DNA from: CBDFKV01 sp965249035
GTDB lineage: Bacteria; Pseudomonadota; Gammaproteobacteria; Arenicellales; Poriferihabitantaceae
Direction: 5' to 3'
Assembly: GCA_965249035.1 (NCBI GenBank)
Contig: CBDFKV010000006.1
Location: forward strand, 682,001-746,000
DNA: 64,000 bases
The translations under genes and the position numbers were made by a program. The notes under the pieces are model-generated. The model saw only the letters and a list, made by a program, of their open reading frames with translations, was not told where the DNA came from and ran no database searches. The first letter of the stretch is position 1. Every line of letters starts with the position of its first letter. Positions 19,530-28,705 of this stretch are shown here, one piece after another.

Positions 19530-20045
19530 ATGGATAGACAGAACCAATATAGCTACGAAGAACTAATTGCCTGCGGCCATGGCGAAGTATTTGGCGACGG
19601 TAATGCACGCTTACCACTGCCGAATATGCTGATGTTTGATCGCATCACCCGTATCAGTGATGAAGGCGGCGAATTCGGCAAAGGTGAGATTATCGCAGAG
19701 CTGGATATCAAACCCGAGCTATGGTTTTTTGACTGTCATTTTGAAACCGATCCTGTCATGCCCGGCTGCTTAGGCGTTGATGCGCTATGGCAATTAGTCG
19801 GTTTTTATTTGGGCTGGGCAGGCGGGCCCGGCCGTGGTCGCGCACTGGGTGCGGGGGCAGTTAAATTTACCGGCCAAATTCTACCGACGAGTAAGCTGGT
19901 CACCTACCGGCTCGATTTGAAACGCGTTATCTCGCGTCGCTTATACATGGGCATTGCCGACGGCAGTGTTGAAGTCGATGGCCGTCAGGTCTACACCTGC
20001 AAAGACCTTCGCGTCGGACTATTCACCGACACCACTTCTTTCTAG
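19530..20045 (+). CDS. fabA: 3-hydroxydecanoyl-[ACP] dehydratase/isomerase FabA
   Basis: The bifunctional enzyme that introduces the cis double bond at C10 in anaerobic unsaturated fatty acid synthesis. It has 171 residues with a hot-dog fold. The active-site His and Asp lie in FDCHFETDPVMPGCLGVDAL, the diagnostic FabA stretch. It is followed after 12 bases by fabB, so the pair forms an operon as in Pseudomonas. Confidence 0.97.
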   Translation: MDRQNQYSYEELIACGHGEVFGDGNARLPLPNMLMFDRITRISDEGGEFGKGEIIAELDIKPELWFFDCHFETDPVMPGCLGVDALWQLVGFYLGWAGGPGRGRALGAGAVKFTGQILPTSKLVTYRLDLKRVISRRLYMGIADGSVEVDGRQVYTCKDLRVGLFTDTTSF

Positions 20046-20057
20046 CGAGACCCCTGT

Positions 20058-21269
20058 ATGAAACGCGTCGTCATCACCGGCATGGGCATTGTGTCTAGTA
20101 TCGGTAACAATAAAGAAGAAGTTCGTCAATCACTCAAGGCTGGAAAATCAGGCATCGTTTTTGCTGAGGATTACGCAGAACTGGGCATGCGCTCGCGGGT
20201 ACACGGTAATATCAAGCTTGACCCCAAAGAGCACATTGACCGAAAAATCTACCGTTTCATGGGCGACGCCGCCGCATTTACTTATATCGCCATGGAAGAA
20301 GCCATTGCTGACGCGGGTTTAAGCCCCCAAGAAGTGGGCTCAGAGCGCACTGGCTTGGTGTTGGGCACTGGCGGCGCTTCACCTGAAAATATCGTCCTGG
20401 CAGCAGATACGTTGCGCGACAAAGGAATTCGCCGTGTTGGCCCTTATATGGTCACTAAAACCATGGCCAGCACCATCCCTGCCTGCATCAGTACACCTTT
20501 TGGGATCAAAGGCGTTTCTTATACGATTTCATCAGCCTGCTCTACCAGCGCGCATTGCATCGGCCATGCATCAGAACTGATTCAACTGGGCAAACAAGAT
20601 ATAGTTTTTGCCGGTGGTGGCGAGGAAGTCCACTGGGCGATGTCAGTGCTGTTTGACGGTATGGGCGCGATGTCGAGCAAATATAACGACACCCCCGAAC
20701 TAGCATCCCGTGCCTACGATGTCGACCGAGATGGCTTTGTCATCTCCGGCGGCGGCAGCGTGTTGGTACTGGAAGATCTAGAGCGAGCACAAGCCCGTGG
20801 CGCTAAGATTTACGCCGAATTAGTGGGCTACGGTGCCACTTCTGACGGCTATGACATGGTGCAACCTTCTGGCGAAGGTGCCGCTCGCTGCATGCGCCAA
20901 GCGATGCAAGATATCGACGCCCCGATTGACTACCTCAACGCCCACGGCACCAGCACACCCATCGGCGATACTCGCGAGTTAGAAGCCATCAAAGAAGTCT
21001 TTGGCGACCAATGCCCACAAATCAGTTCAACCAAATCGCTGACCGGCCATGCGCTGGGTGCGGCTGGCTCGAACGAAGCCATCTACTCACTGCTGATGAT
21101 GGAGTCTGGGTTTTTAGCCGAATCCGCTAATATTAATAGCATCGACCCAACAGCAGAGCCTTTCCCCATAGTCCGAGAGCTGCAAGAAAATGTTGAAATC
21201 AATACGGCTATGTCTAATAGTTTTGGCTTTGGCGGAACTAATTGTTCATTGGTGTTTCGTAAGTGGTGA
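20058..21269 (+). CDS. fabB: 3-oxoacyl-[ACP] synthase I FabB
   Basis: The beta-ketoacyl-ACP synthase that elongates the cis-3-decenoyl product of FabA. Its 403 residues carry the thiolase-fold triad: nucleophile Cys in ISSACSTSAHCIGHA, and two His residues in NAHGTSTPIGDT and SLTGHALGAAGSNEA. The C-terminal FGFGGTNCSLVF is typical. Being next to fabA supports FabB rather than FabF. Confidence 0.96.
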   Translation: MKRVVITGMGIVSSIGNNKEEVRQSLKAGKSGIVFAEDYAELGMRSRVHGNIKLDPKEHIDRKIYRFMGDAAAFTYIAMEEAIADAGLSPQEVGSERTGLVLGTGGASPENIVLAADTLRDKGIRRVGPYMVTKTMASTIPACISTPFGIKGVSYTISSACSTSAHCIGHASELIQLGKQDIVFAGGGEEVHWAMSVLFDGMGAMSSKYNDTPELASRAYDVDRDGFVISGGGSVLVLEDLERAQARGAKIYAELVGYGATSDGYDMVQPSGEGAARCMRQAMQDIDAPIDYLNAHGTSTPIGDTRELEAIKEVFGDQCPQISSTKSLTGHALGAAGSNEAIYSLLMMESGFLAESANINSIDPTAEPFPIVRELQENVEINTAMSNSFGFGGTNCSLVFRKW

Positions 21270-21445
21270 TCGCTTCATCTAGGTGCTCATCATGTTACGA
21301 CCGAGTGTTTGATCTCATAGCTAACGCCAATTACTTAGGCTTGATACGATCAACAGATTGACTCATAAATCTAACGCTACCGATAACCTAAGATCAGGCC
21401 AACAATTGCGCCGACCTCCACTCCCAATCTAGCTGCTCACTTAAT

Positions 21446-22897
21446 ATGGTCTTCAGCTCTATTGCTTTCTTATTCGGCTTTTTGCCTATAACCATACTCC
21501 TGTATTTCTCTGTACCTCAGCGGTACAAAAATCACGTGCTGCTGACGGTGAGCCTGATTTTCTATGCATGGGGAGAAATGGGCTATGTTCTACTGATGCT
21601 GCTATCGATAGCGGTTAATTGGCTAATCGGTTTAGGGATAGCCGAAAAGAAAAAAGGGGGGACTAGCGCACGGGGAGTCTTAGCTATTGGAGTATTCCTA
21701 AATCTGCTGCCGCTGGCATTTTTCAAGTATGGGAATTTTGTAATAGACAATACCAATCAACTACTTACCTCGGTTGATTGGCCCAGCATAGAAATATCCT
21801 CCTTGCATTTGCCTATCGGCATTTCATTCTTCACGTTCCAGGCAATCTCTTACATCATCGATGTTTATAGAGACGAAGCAACCGTTCAAAACCGCGTAGT
21901 AAATTTAGCGCTCTACATCTCACTATTCCCGCAGCTAATTGCCGGTCCAATAGTGCGATATCACGACATCGCCCGAGAAATATCAAACAGAACCACCCGC
22001 ATCGAAGACATCAGCAGCGGCACACTGAGGTTTGTCGCAGGTCTCGGCAAGAAAGTACTAATCGCAAACACCATGGGCAGCGTAGCTGATCAGATTTTCT
22101 CTCTACCCATGGAACACGTCTCTACCGGGTTAGCTTGGATCGGCATCATTGCCTACACGCTGCAAATATATTTTGATTTCTCAGGCTACTCAGATATGGC
22201 AATTGGGCTGGGAAGAATCTTTGGTTTTCATTTTCTTGAAAATTTTAACTACCCGTATATTAGTCGCTCCATTCAGGAATTTTGGCGGCGCTGGCATATC
22301 TCCCTATCCTCCTGGTTTAGAGACTACCTCTACATCCCCTTAGGGGGAAGTAAGGTGGGTAGCGCACGTACTTATTTTAATTTGTTGATTGTGTTTTTCC
22401 TTTGCGGTCTATGGCACGGAGCCAGCTGGAATTTTGTATTTTGGGGCTTGTTTCACGGAAGTTTTTTGGTGCTTGAGCGATTAGGCTTAAACCGGATCCT
22501 TTCCTATTGCCCTGTTGTGCTTCGGCACGTATATACCTTACTAGTGGTAATGATAGGCTGGGTATTCTTCAGAGCAGAAACCTTGGAACAAAGCTTTGCA
22601 TACACCGGCAGACTATTCGACTTCAAAAAAGTGCTTTACCTAAATGCCGACCTGTTTGCGACCATGAATCAGCAATTCTATATCACCTTGGTCATCGCCA
22701 TTTTGTTGAGCACCCCTTTGACGCGAAATCTATTGATCAGAATGGACAACAAACTAAAGCCGAGCGGCCCGAATCAAGCCCTGCTTTACACCAGTAAAGG
22801 GCTCTTTATTTCCGCCTGGATCATTCTCATTTTGGGTGTGAGCACCGCTCAACTGCTCACCAGCGGATACAATCCATTTCTTTATTTCAGGTTCTAA
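21446..22897 (+). CDS. MBOAT family O-acyltransferase (AlgI-like)
   Basis: A polytopic membrane protein of 483 residues like AlgI, PatA and DltB, which pass acyl groups across the inner membrane for O-acetylation of extracytoplasmic polymers. It opens MVFSSIAFLFGFLPITILLY, and QIYFDFSGYSDMAIGLGRIF is a family hallmark. The proposed catalytic His lies in LWHGASWNFVFWGLFHG. It is followed with no gap by an SGNH protein, the usual partner. The acceptor polymer is not shown by the neighbourhood, since no alginate, cellulose or teichoic-acid genes are visible. Confidence 0.92.
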   Translation: MVFSSIAFLFGFLPITILLYFSVPQRYKNHVLLTVSLIFYAWGEMGYVLLMLLSIAVNWLIGLGIAEKKKGGTSARGVLAIGVFLNLLPLAFFKYGNFVIDNTNQLLTSVDWPSIEISSLHLPIGISFFTFQAISYIIDVYRDEATVQNRVVNLALYISLFPQLIAGPIVRYHDIAREISNRTTRIEDISSGTLRFVAGLGKKVLIANTMGSVADQIFSLPMEHVSTGLAWIGIIAYTLQIYFDFSGYSDMAIGLGRIFGFHFLENFNYPYISRSIQEFWRRWHISLSSWFRDYLYIPLGGSKVGSARTYFNLLIVFFLCGLWHGASWNFVFWGLFHGSFLVLERLGLNRILSYCPVVLRHVYTLLVVMIGWVFFRAETLEQSFAYTGRLFDFKKVLYLNADLFATMNQQFYITLVIAILLSTPLTRNLLIRMDNKLKPSGPNQALLYTSKGLFISAWIILILGVSTAQLLTSGYNPFLYFRF

Positions 22898-24913
22898 GTG
22901 TTAGGTTTAAAAAAGGAAATTGACTTCTGGCAGCTGCTACTTGTGCTGCTAGTGGTTTATTTTTTGTTGTTGTATTTGAGTGTATTTCGTCCGTTATTCG
23001 GTCTGGTACAAGTTGACTTGTATATTGATACTGACCACGCTGGTGCCGCGACCACTTTTCTTCCAAAAAGTGATGGCACTTACCACTCTGATTCTTCGAG
23101 AACAGTCAGTTTTCCAAACGGAAGCAGTGGCCATCGATTTGGCTTCAGATACCAACCGAGCCAATACCCGTTTCGATTTGATCCCACCGCCAAGATAGGC
23201 AAGGTAGCAATAAACAAGATTTCCTTCTCGCACTTGGGTTTTACGCGCGTGTTCACGGGCGCTGAATTAATGCCATTTGTTGCAAAGTGTGATCAAGCTA
23301 ATTGCCTAGTAGAGAATGAAGCCCTAGTGATTGATGCCACTGGGAACGATCCAAAATTGTTAATTAGTGGATCAGTAGTACCTTCTATTTCTTTGATGAA
23401 AATGTTAGCGCTAGCATTAATTGTGGGGCTATTGTGTTTTGTGCCAATAACTTACTTCTTCCGCCACAACGGATCGGTAGCGCCATCGTATCTTGCGGTT
23501 ATTGTCCCCATAATCGCGATTAACACCATTCTCTATTTTGTTCTTCTGGACAGTGCGTCACCCTATGCCAAGATTGTTGAATCAGTAGCGTATTCTTTGG
23601 CCATGGTTTTCGGAGTATTGGGGCTAGCCGGCTTAGTGACTAATCGCTCCGAGAGCATTTCACACGCTATCATTATCGTAGTCAGCTTTCTTGTCATCAC
23701 CTTAGGGTTTACCTTCTCCACCACGAAACCGCTGTTGGAAGAAGTTGGTAACACTCTTTCTCCAAAACCAGATGAAAACACCTCCGTGATAAAAAAAATC
23801 ACTAAATTTCGGGATGAGTTCGAGCAAATTTACGCCAAATATCTAGCGGGAAGCAAACAGCTGATTAATTGGGACGCAAGACTAAAGGTCTTTGGCTTGG
23901 GCTTTACGCCTAATCCAAAAAGTATACTAGGGAAAGATCAATGGTTTTTTGAGGGGCATGGCAGCCGTCGAGTTGAGCAAGACATTGTCCAGTCTTATGA
24001 CAATATTACCGACTATATGGGCCTAATTCCGTTCAATACCGACGAGTTGGAACAATGGAGAGTTGCGATTGAAGAGCGTTATTATTGGCTTAAGGAAAGA
24101 AGCATCGATTATGTGTTTGTATTAGCCCCAACCAAGGCACTGGTATATCCAGAAAAATTGCCAGAACGTATTGGTAACTTGAAAAACCAACTTAACAAAC
24201 CAACACGCTATGATCAGTTAGTAGCGTATCTGCAGCGCTACAGCGATGTACCTGTCGTTGACCTACAAAGTGAGCTAGTCGCATCGAAAGATGCCCACCC
24301 CTGGCCTCTCTACTATCGCACTGACTTTCATTGGAACTACTTGGGTTCTTACTATGCCTACAAAGCAACCATTAAAACAATCAACGAGCATTATCCAGAT
24401 TACGAAATTGCAGCCTTACCGATTGAAGAATTTCGTATCGAATCTAACAATGAATGGGCACATCACTCATTTTTAAGGCTTGCAGGCCTGAACCCAGCTG
24501 CCCATAAGAATGATACCTATCTAAAATTATACCCTTTAGATACAACCATCTACGAAAATAATAGTCCGTTTTACACGCAGGGAATTTTTGATGGCACGAT
24601 ACCTCGAGATCAAGCCGTTAAATACGGCAGTAATCAAGTGTCGTTACGCACGCTAGAAAATCAAAAAGGCACTTTGAATCGTATTTTTGTGATTGGTGAT
24701 TCTTTTTCCGAAAAAATGTTGGGCTACTTTAGTGCCCACGCAAAAACCGTATACAACTATCGTGCCGTTACGCAGTTTGCCCCTGACCCAATTGAGTACC
24801 TAAAACCCCAGCTCGTGATCCAAGAGATCCTCAGCATGTACGTACTGAATAAGCCACCTAACAACACGCCCGCAATCAAAGCGGCCAGAAGTAGATTTCT
24901 TGACTCCCATTAA
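22898..24913 (+). CDS. Multi-span AlgJ/AlgX-like SGNH acetyltransferase partner
   Basis: A 671-residue protein starting with GTG immediately after the MBOAT stop codon. Residues 1-30 hold a first membrane helix, then a soluble domain to about 160. About four hydrophobic segments follow between 165 and 280. Finally there is an AlgX/AlgJ SGNH-hydrolase-like domain from about 320. Family signs are WFFEGHGSRRVEQD, the Asp-His dyad in YRTDFHWNYLGSYYA, and the Ser motif VIGDSFSEKM. Such proteins place acetyl groups on exopolysaccharide after MBOAT transfer. The extra helices are unusual, since AlgJ and DltD have one anchor. Confidence 0.85.
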   Translation: MLGLKKEIDFWQLLLVLLVVYFLLLYLSVFRPLFGLVQVDLYIDTDHAGAATTFLPKSDGTYHSDSSRTVSFPNGSSGHRFGFRYQPSQYPFRFDPTAKIGKVAINKISFSHLGFTRVFTGAELMPFVAKCDQANCLVENEALVIDATGNDPKLLISGSVVPSISLMKMLALALIVGLLCFVPITYFFRHNGSVAPSYLAVIVPIIAINTILYFVLLDSASPYAKIVESVAYSLAMVFGVLGLAGLVTNRSESISHAIIIVVSFLVITLGFTFSTTKPLLEEVGNTLSPKPDENTSVIKKITKFRDEFEQIYAKYLAGSKQLINWDARLKVFGLGFTPNPKSILGKDQWFFEGHGSRRVEQDIVQSYDNITDYMGLIPFNTDELEQWRVAIEERYYWLKERSIDYVFVLAPTKALVYPEKLPERIGNLKNQLNKPTRYDQLVAYLQRYSDVPVVDLQSELVASKDAHPWPLYYRTDFHWNYLGSYYAYKATIKTINEHYPDYEIAALPIEEFRIESNNEWAHHSFLRLAGLNPAAHKNDTYLKLYPLDTTIYENNSPFYTQGIFDGTIPRDQAVKYGSNQVSLRTLENQKGTLNRIFVIGDSFSEKMLGYFSAHAKTVYNYRAVTQFAPDPIEYLKPQLVIQEILSMYVLNKPPNNTPAIKAARSRFLDSH

Positions 24914-24989
24914 GAAAAGGTCTTTGCCTATTCCCTCTAAGGGTGCCGGAATTGGAAGGCAGTTTGGCGCTCGACATAGACAGATCAAA

Positions 24990-25706
24990 CTACTCCAGCA
25001 ATAGTAAGTACACCGCAGGTAGAAATAATACACTTGTCTTGGTCTTGGCTTCTTGCAAAGCGTCGTACCAAACGCCTGCCACTAATTGATAACCGCTTTG
25101 ATTGGGGTGGAGCCCGTCAGCCATTTTGTTGGCCCAACCCCCATATGAAGTCGCATTATAGAGCTCGGCTAGCTGCGATTCCGGAAATTCCTCTGCCAGC
25201 ATACTTCGTATCAACGTATTTGCAATGGGTATCCTTTTTGTTGCATTATAATTACCGCGGGTGTCTGGGAGGAGTGTGCCCACAATAGCAATTTTGTTCG
25301 CTGCGAGGATCTTATTGATACCTATTCTGATCCGTGCCTGGACAGTATCAGGTGCGCTGAATGCAAGATCATTTGTCCCCTCCATAAACAGCACATATTC
25401 AGGATCAATACTATTAATAATAGTGGGAATTCTACCAGCACCTGTATTACTCCATTCACCGGCGACACCGTAGTTATGTACAGAACTTGCCCAGCCATTC
25501 CCATCTAATAAAGCTTCCAACTTCGGCTCATATCCCCCACAGCCCGTACACCCGTTACCTTTGCTATTGTAGTAAGGAACCCCTTGGGTAATGCTATCTC
25601 CAACACAGGCGACTTTTGTCACTGCGCTGGCTTGAGATACAAATCCAACAACGATCAGCGAGACCCATATCTTCCATACGTTCGCCAAAACGCTGTTCAA
25701 ATTCAT
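24990..25706 (-). CDS. Secreted SGNH/GDSL-type esterase
   Basis: A 238-residue protein with an N-terminal signal (about 1-28, ending SQASA). The four SGNH blocks are all present: block I VGDSITQG (Ser), block II Gly in NYGVAGEW, block III GTNDLAF (Asn), and block V ADGLHPNQSG (Asp and His). It is therefore a likely extracytoplasmic esterase or acetyl-esterase. The last residues form a short hydrophobic tail, VLFLPAVYLLLLE, with no basic cap, which is odd. The start codon overlaps the stop of the upstream repeat-protein gene (ATGA), so the two are translationally coupled. The substrate is unknown; polysaccharide deacetylation would fit the acetylation genes opposite. Confidence 0.85.
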   Translation of the reverse strand: MNLNSVLANVWKIWVSLIVVGFVSQASAVTKVACVGDSITQGVPYYNSKGNGCTGCGGYEPKLEALLDGNGWASSVHNYGVAGEWSNTGAGRIPTIINSIDPEYVLFMEGTNDLAFSAPDTVQARIRIGINKILAANKIAIVGTLLPDTRGNYNATKRIPIANTLIRSMLAEEFPESQLAELYNATSYGGWANKMADGLHPNQSGYQLVAGVWYDALQEAKTKTSVLFLPAVYLLLLE

Positions 25707-26455
25707 CGTGCCACCTCTACACGCTCGCCCATCAGCACCCTTTTCTTTTTGCTTAACAAGGATGAAGGCAATCTTTTTTCTGGATTAAAGCTGCTTCGGC
25801 TCGATGCGGTACTTTTATCACTACTCGCAGTCCTCGCTTTTGACTGTTTTTGCAGGCTTGTTGGCCCCTCTTGTTCAACAAGAAACTCTCTATTTAGAAT
25901 CTCAGTTGATGTTATTTGTTCCCAAGACAGCACTATTCGAGAGCCATCGGTTGTTAGCTGTGGCAAAGAATCGGCAAAATGGTTATCTGTGATTTGGCGT
26001 ATTTTTCCCCAACCATTACCACGGTAACGGGCCAACTTAACTTCTTCATCGTTTCCATCAAACCCAGACCATGCCAGCCACGTGCTGCCAGCGTCCGAAA
26101 CAAACATTGAGGGTGAATAGACCCTGTCGTCACTGGTATCAATTTTGCCGGTTTCTACGATATCGAGTGACTGAGGATTAAGAATAGAGTAGTGCAAAAC
26201 ATAGTGATCGGGATTCTTTCGATCAACCCACGCGACCCATATGAGATCAGATCCTACAGCTAGAGTAGGAGTAATGTGGCTTCCACCAGCGCTAAGCTTC
26301 CTGCCTAACTTCCTTTCCCCGTCGGCTGCATGCTCCAAATAAACGTCAATATTTTGCTCATTGTCATCGAACTCTGACCACACGAGCCAACTATTTTCAG
26401 CAACAGCCCCATTCACCATAAAAATGCTAAATGCCACTAATATTAATTTCAACAT
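25703..26455 (-). CDS. Secreted repeat protein, propeller-like, function unknown
   Basis: From an internal ATG at 26455 this encodes 250 residues with a clean signal peptide (MLKLILVAFSIFMVNGAVA, then ENS). The frame is open 24 codons further upstream, but that part lacks signal character. Repeated units have the form W-x-AW-S/V followed by acidic residues: SWLVWSEFDDN, IWVAWVDRKN and TWLAWSGFDGND, about 60 residues apart, as in beta-propeller or sialidase-like blades. The C-terminal 60 residues are Ser/Lys/Arg-rich and probably disordered. I do not recognise a specific family. It is coupled by ATGA to the SGNH esterase gene. Confidence 0.65.
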   Translation of the reverse strand: MLKLILVAFSIFMVNGAVAENSWLVWSEFDDNEQNIDVYLEHAADGERKLGRKLSAGGSHITPTLAVGSDLIWVAWVDRKNPDHYVLHYSILNPQSLDIVETGKIDTSDDRVYSPSMFVSDAGSTWLAWSGFDGNDEEVKLARYRGNGWGKIRQITDNHFADSLPQLTTDGSRIVLSWEQITSTEILNREFLVEQEGPTSLQKQSKARTASSDKSTASSRSSFNPEKRLPSSLLSKKKRVLMGERVEVAR

Positions 26456-26597
26456 TGCATCGAACCCAAGCAATAGACCAGCAAATCTCCTGCACATAGC
26501 GTAGTGAAAACACGCTAAAAATTCCACAATAATACTCGGTATTTCTTCTCGAACCTAATTTACCCACGGACATTAACGATTCTTGCGCTTTGAGACG

Positions 26598-26625
26598 CTT
26601 GAAATGCCACGCCCCAGCCCCAAAT
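26598..26625 (+). promoter_or_regulatory. Sigma-32 (heat-shock) type promoter for htpG
   Basis: A -35 CTTGAA (26598-26603) and a -10 CCCCAAAT (26618-26625) are separated by 14 bases, closely matching the RpoH consensus CTTGAA-N13-17-CCCCATNT. The predicted start is near 26632, giving a leader of about 30 bases to the htpG ATG. The gene behind it is a classic heat-shock gene, which supports the call. Confidence 0.8.
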
Positions 26626-26663
26626 TGTGCAAGGTTAATAACTGATATCTAGCTGAACTCACG

Positions 26664-28606
26664 ATGGGAAAAACAAGCACGGTTGAAAAACACGCCTTTC
26701 AAACAGAAGTAACCCAGTTACTTCACCTGATGATCCATTCGCTCTACACCAATAAAGAAATATTTCTACGAGAGCTGATTTCCAACGCATCGGATGCCTG
26801 CGACAAACTACGGTTTGAAGCATTGACAGATTCCAAGCTGCTCGAAGACGATGGCCCACTTCAAGTGGAAGTCGATTTCAATGAAAAAGCCAAAACCGTG
26901 ACCATTCGCGATAATGGTATCGGCATGAACAAAGAAGACGTGATCAGCAACATTGGTACCATCGCTCAGTCTGGTACGCGCGATTTTATAGAAAAAATGA
27001 ATGCCGCCCAGAAAGAAGATAAAAAAGATAAGAACAAAAACACACAAGAACAGTCTGACTTAATCGGCCAATTTGGCGTGGCTTTTATTCCTCTTTTTTG
27101 GTGGCAGACAATGTTGAGCTGGTGACTCGCAAAGTAGGCGACACACAAGCGTGGAAATGGATTTCGTCTGGCGACGGCGAATATACGCTTGAAGCAGTTG
27201 AAAAACCTGGTTGTGGGACAGAAATAACGCTGAGCTTGCGAGACGAAAGTGAAGAGTTTGCTAGTCATTTTCGTTTGCGCGACATCATTAAGAAATATTC
27301 CAACCATATCTCTATCCCGATCATGATGCTAAAGCAGGAAATGCCAGCAGAAGACGATGAAGAGAAAAAAGAAAAAAAGAAAGCAGCACCTGAATGGGAA
27401 CAAATCAACGGTGGCACACCGATTTGGGCGAAGATAAAAAGCGAAGTTAAGGAAGAGGAATACAACAGCTTTTACACCAGCCTTACCTACGATCCCGAGC
27501 CACCCGCACTGACTTTGCACAATCGAGTTGAAGGCAATCAACAATACAACTCGCTGTTTTTTATCCCGGCTAAAGCACCATTCGATTTATGGGATCGTGA
27601 GCAACGCCACGGGGTTAAGCTATTTGTCCGTCGTGTATTCATATCGGACGACGCCAAAAATCTGATGCCAAACTATTTGCGTTTCGTGCGCGGTTTAGTG
27701 GATGCCAATGATTTACCTCTGAATATTTCGCGCGAGTTTTTGCAGGAGAACCCACAACTCACCCGCATCCGCAACGCATCTGTTAAGAAAGTGCTGACAG
27801 AGCTCAAGCGCGTAGCGAATAAAGATCAAGAAAAATATCAAGTTATTTGGAACGAATTTGGCAAGGCCATTAAGGAAGGTATTGCTGAAGATCATGAAAA
27901 CCATGATCGAATTTCACCACTGCTGCGGTTTGCTTCGACCTTTAACGATGCTGCCGAGCAAACGACCTCGCTGGATGATTACATCAGCCGCATGGAGAAA
28001 GACCAGGAAGATATTTACTTCATTACTGCTGAAACCCATGCAGCAGCCAAAGCCTCCCCGCACCTGGAGATTTTCAAAAAGCACGGCAAAGAAGTGCTGT
28101 TGATGTCTGACCCGATCGATGAATGGGTCGCTAACCAACTGCCTGAATATGAAGGTAAGAAACTGAAATCCGTCACCAAGGGCGATATCGACCTCGGCGA
28201 CGTCAAAGAAGATGAAAAGCTAAGCAAGGCAAAGGCCAAAAAAGCTAAAAAGGCCAAGCCGCTTATCAAGAAAATAAAGGAAGCACTGGCTGATGATGTC
28301 AAAGACGTCAAGATATCAACTCGTTTGGTTGATTCTCCTTCTTGCTTGGTCGCAGATCAACACGCAATGGGTGGCAATATGGAGCGCATCATGAAAGCGA
28401 TGGGCCAAGACATGCCGTCGGAAAAGCCGATTCTGGAAATTAATCCCGAGCACGAGATCATTAGTGGATTAAAGGCTGATGACGCCAATATTGAAGATTG
28501 GGCTAATATTTTGTTTGATCAAGCTGCGCTGGCTGAAGGTGCTAATTTGCGTGACCCCGCAGCCTATGTGAAACGAATTAATCGACTGCTCACTCAGTCA
28601 GGTTAA
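26664..28606 (+). pseudogene. htpG: Molecular chaperone HtpG (Hsp90), single-base frameshift
   Basis: Encodes an Hsp90-family ATPase in two frames. The first part (26664 on) has the family N-terminus HAFQTEVTQLLHLMIHSLYT and the ATP-site motifs ELISNASDACDKLR and DNGIGM. At about 27080 the reading shifts: the expected LIGQFGVGFYSSFLVAD appears as LIGQFGV then AFIPLFWW, and stops at 27125. The second part resumes as VADNVELVTRK and runs to 28606 with intact middle and C-terminal domains (NYLRFVRGLVD, PLNISREFLQ). Adding one G to the GTGG at 27078-27081 would restore a single protein of about 647 residues. This is either a sequencing error or a very recent inactivation, since nothing else is damaged. 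Confidence 0.9.
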
Positions 28607-28627
28607 AGCTTCGTTTTTTCCGTCCTT

Positions 28628-28657
28628 AAAAGCTGGCGCAATCACGCCAGCTTTTTT
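28628..28657 (+). terminator. Rho-independent terminator after htpG
   Basis: A perfect 8-bp stem AGCTGGCG / CGCCAGCT (28631-28638 and 28645-28652) with a 6-base loop runs into a T stretch, and is preceded by AAA. It lies 22 bases after the htpG stop. On the other strand the hairpin is followed by a shorter TTT run, so it may also weakly end the convergent EamA transcript. Confidence 0.88.
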
Positions 28658-28705
28658 ATGGTACGCACTGACCTAAGTTCTGCCTGTTACACTGGCATCT
28701 ATTGC

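Noticed and set aside
21270..21445. Possible tRNA or riboswitch in the gap before the MBOAT gene
   Set aside because: No T-arm GTTCGA-like motif, acceptor pairing or known aptamer core could be found.
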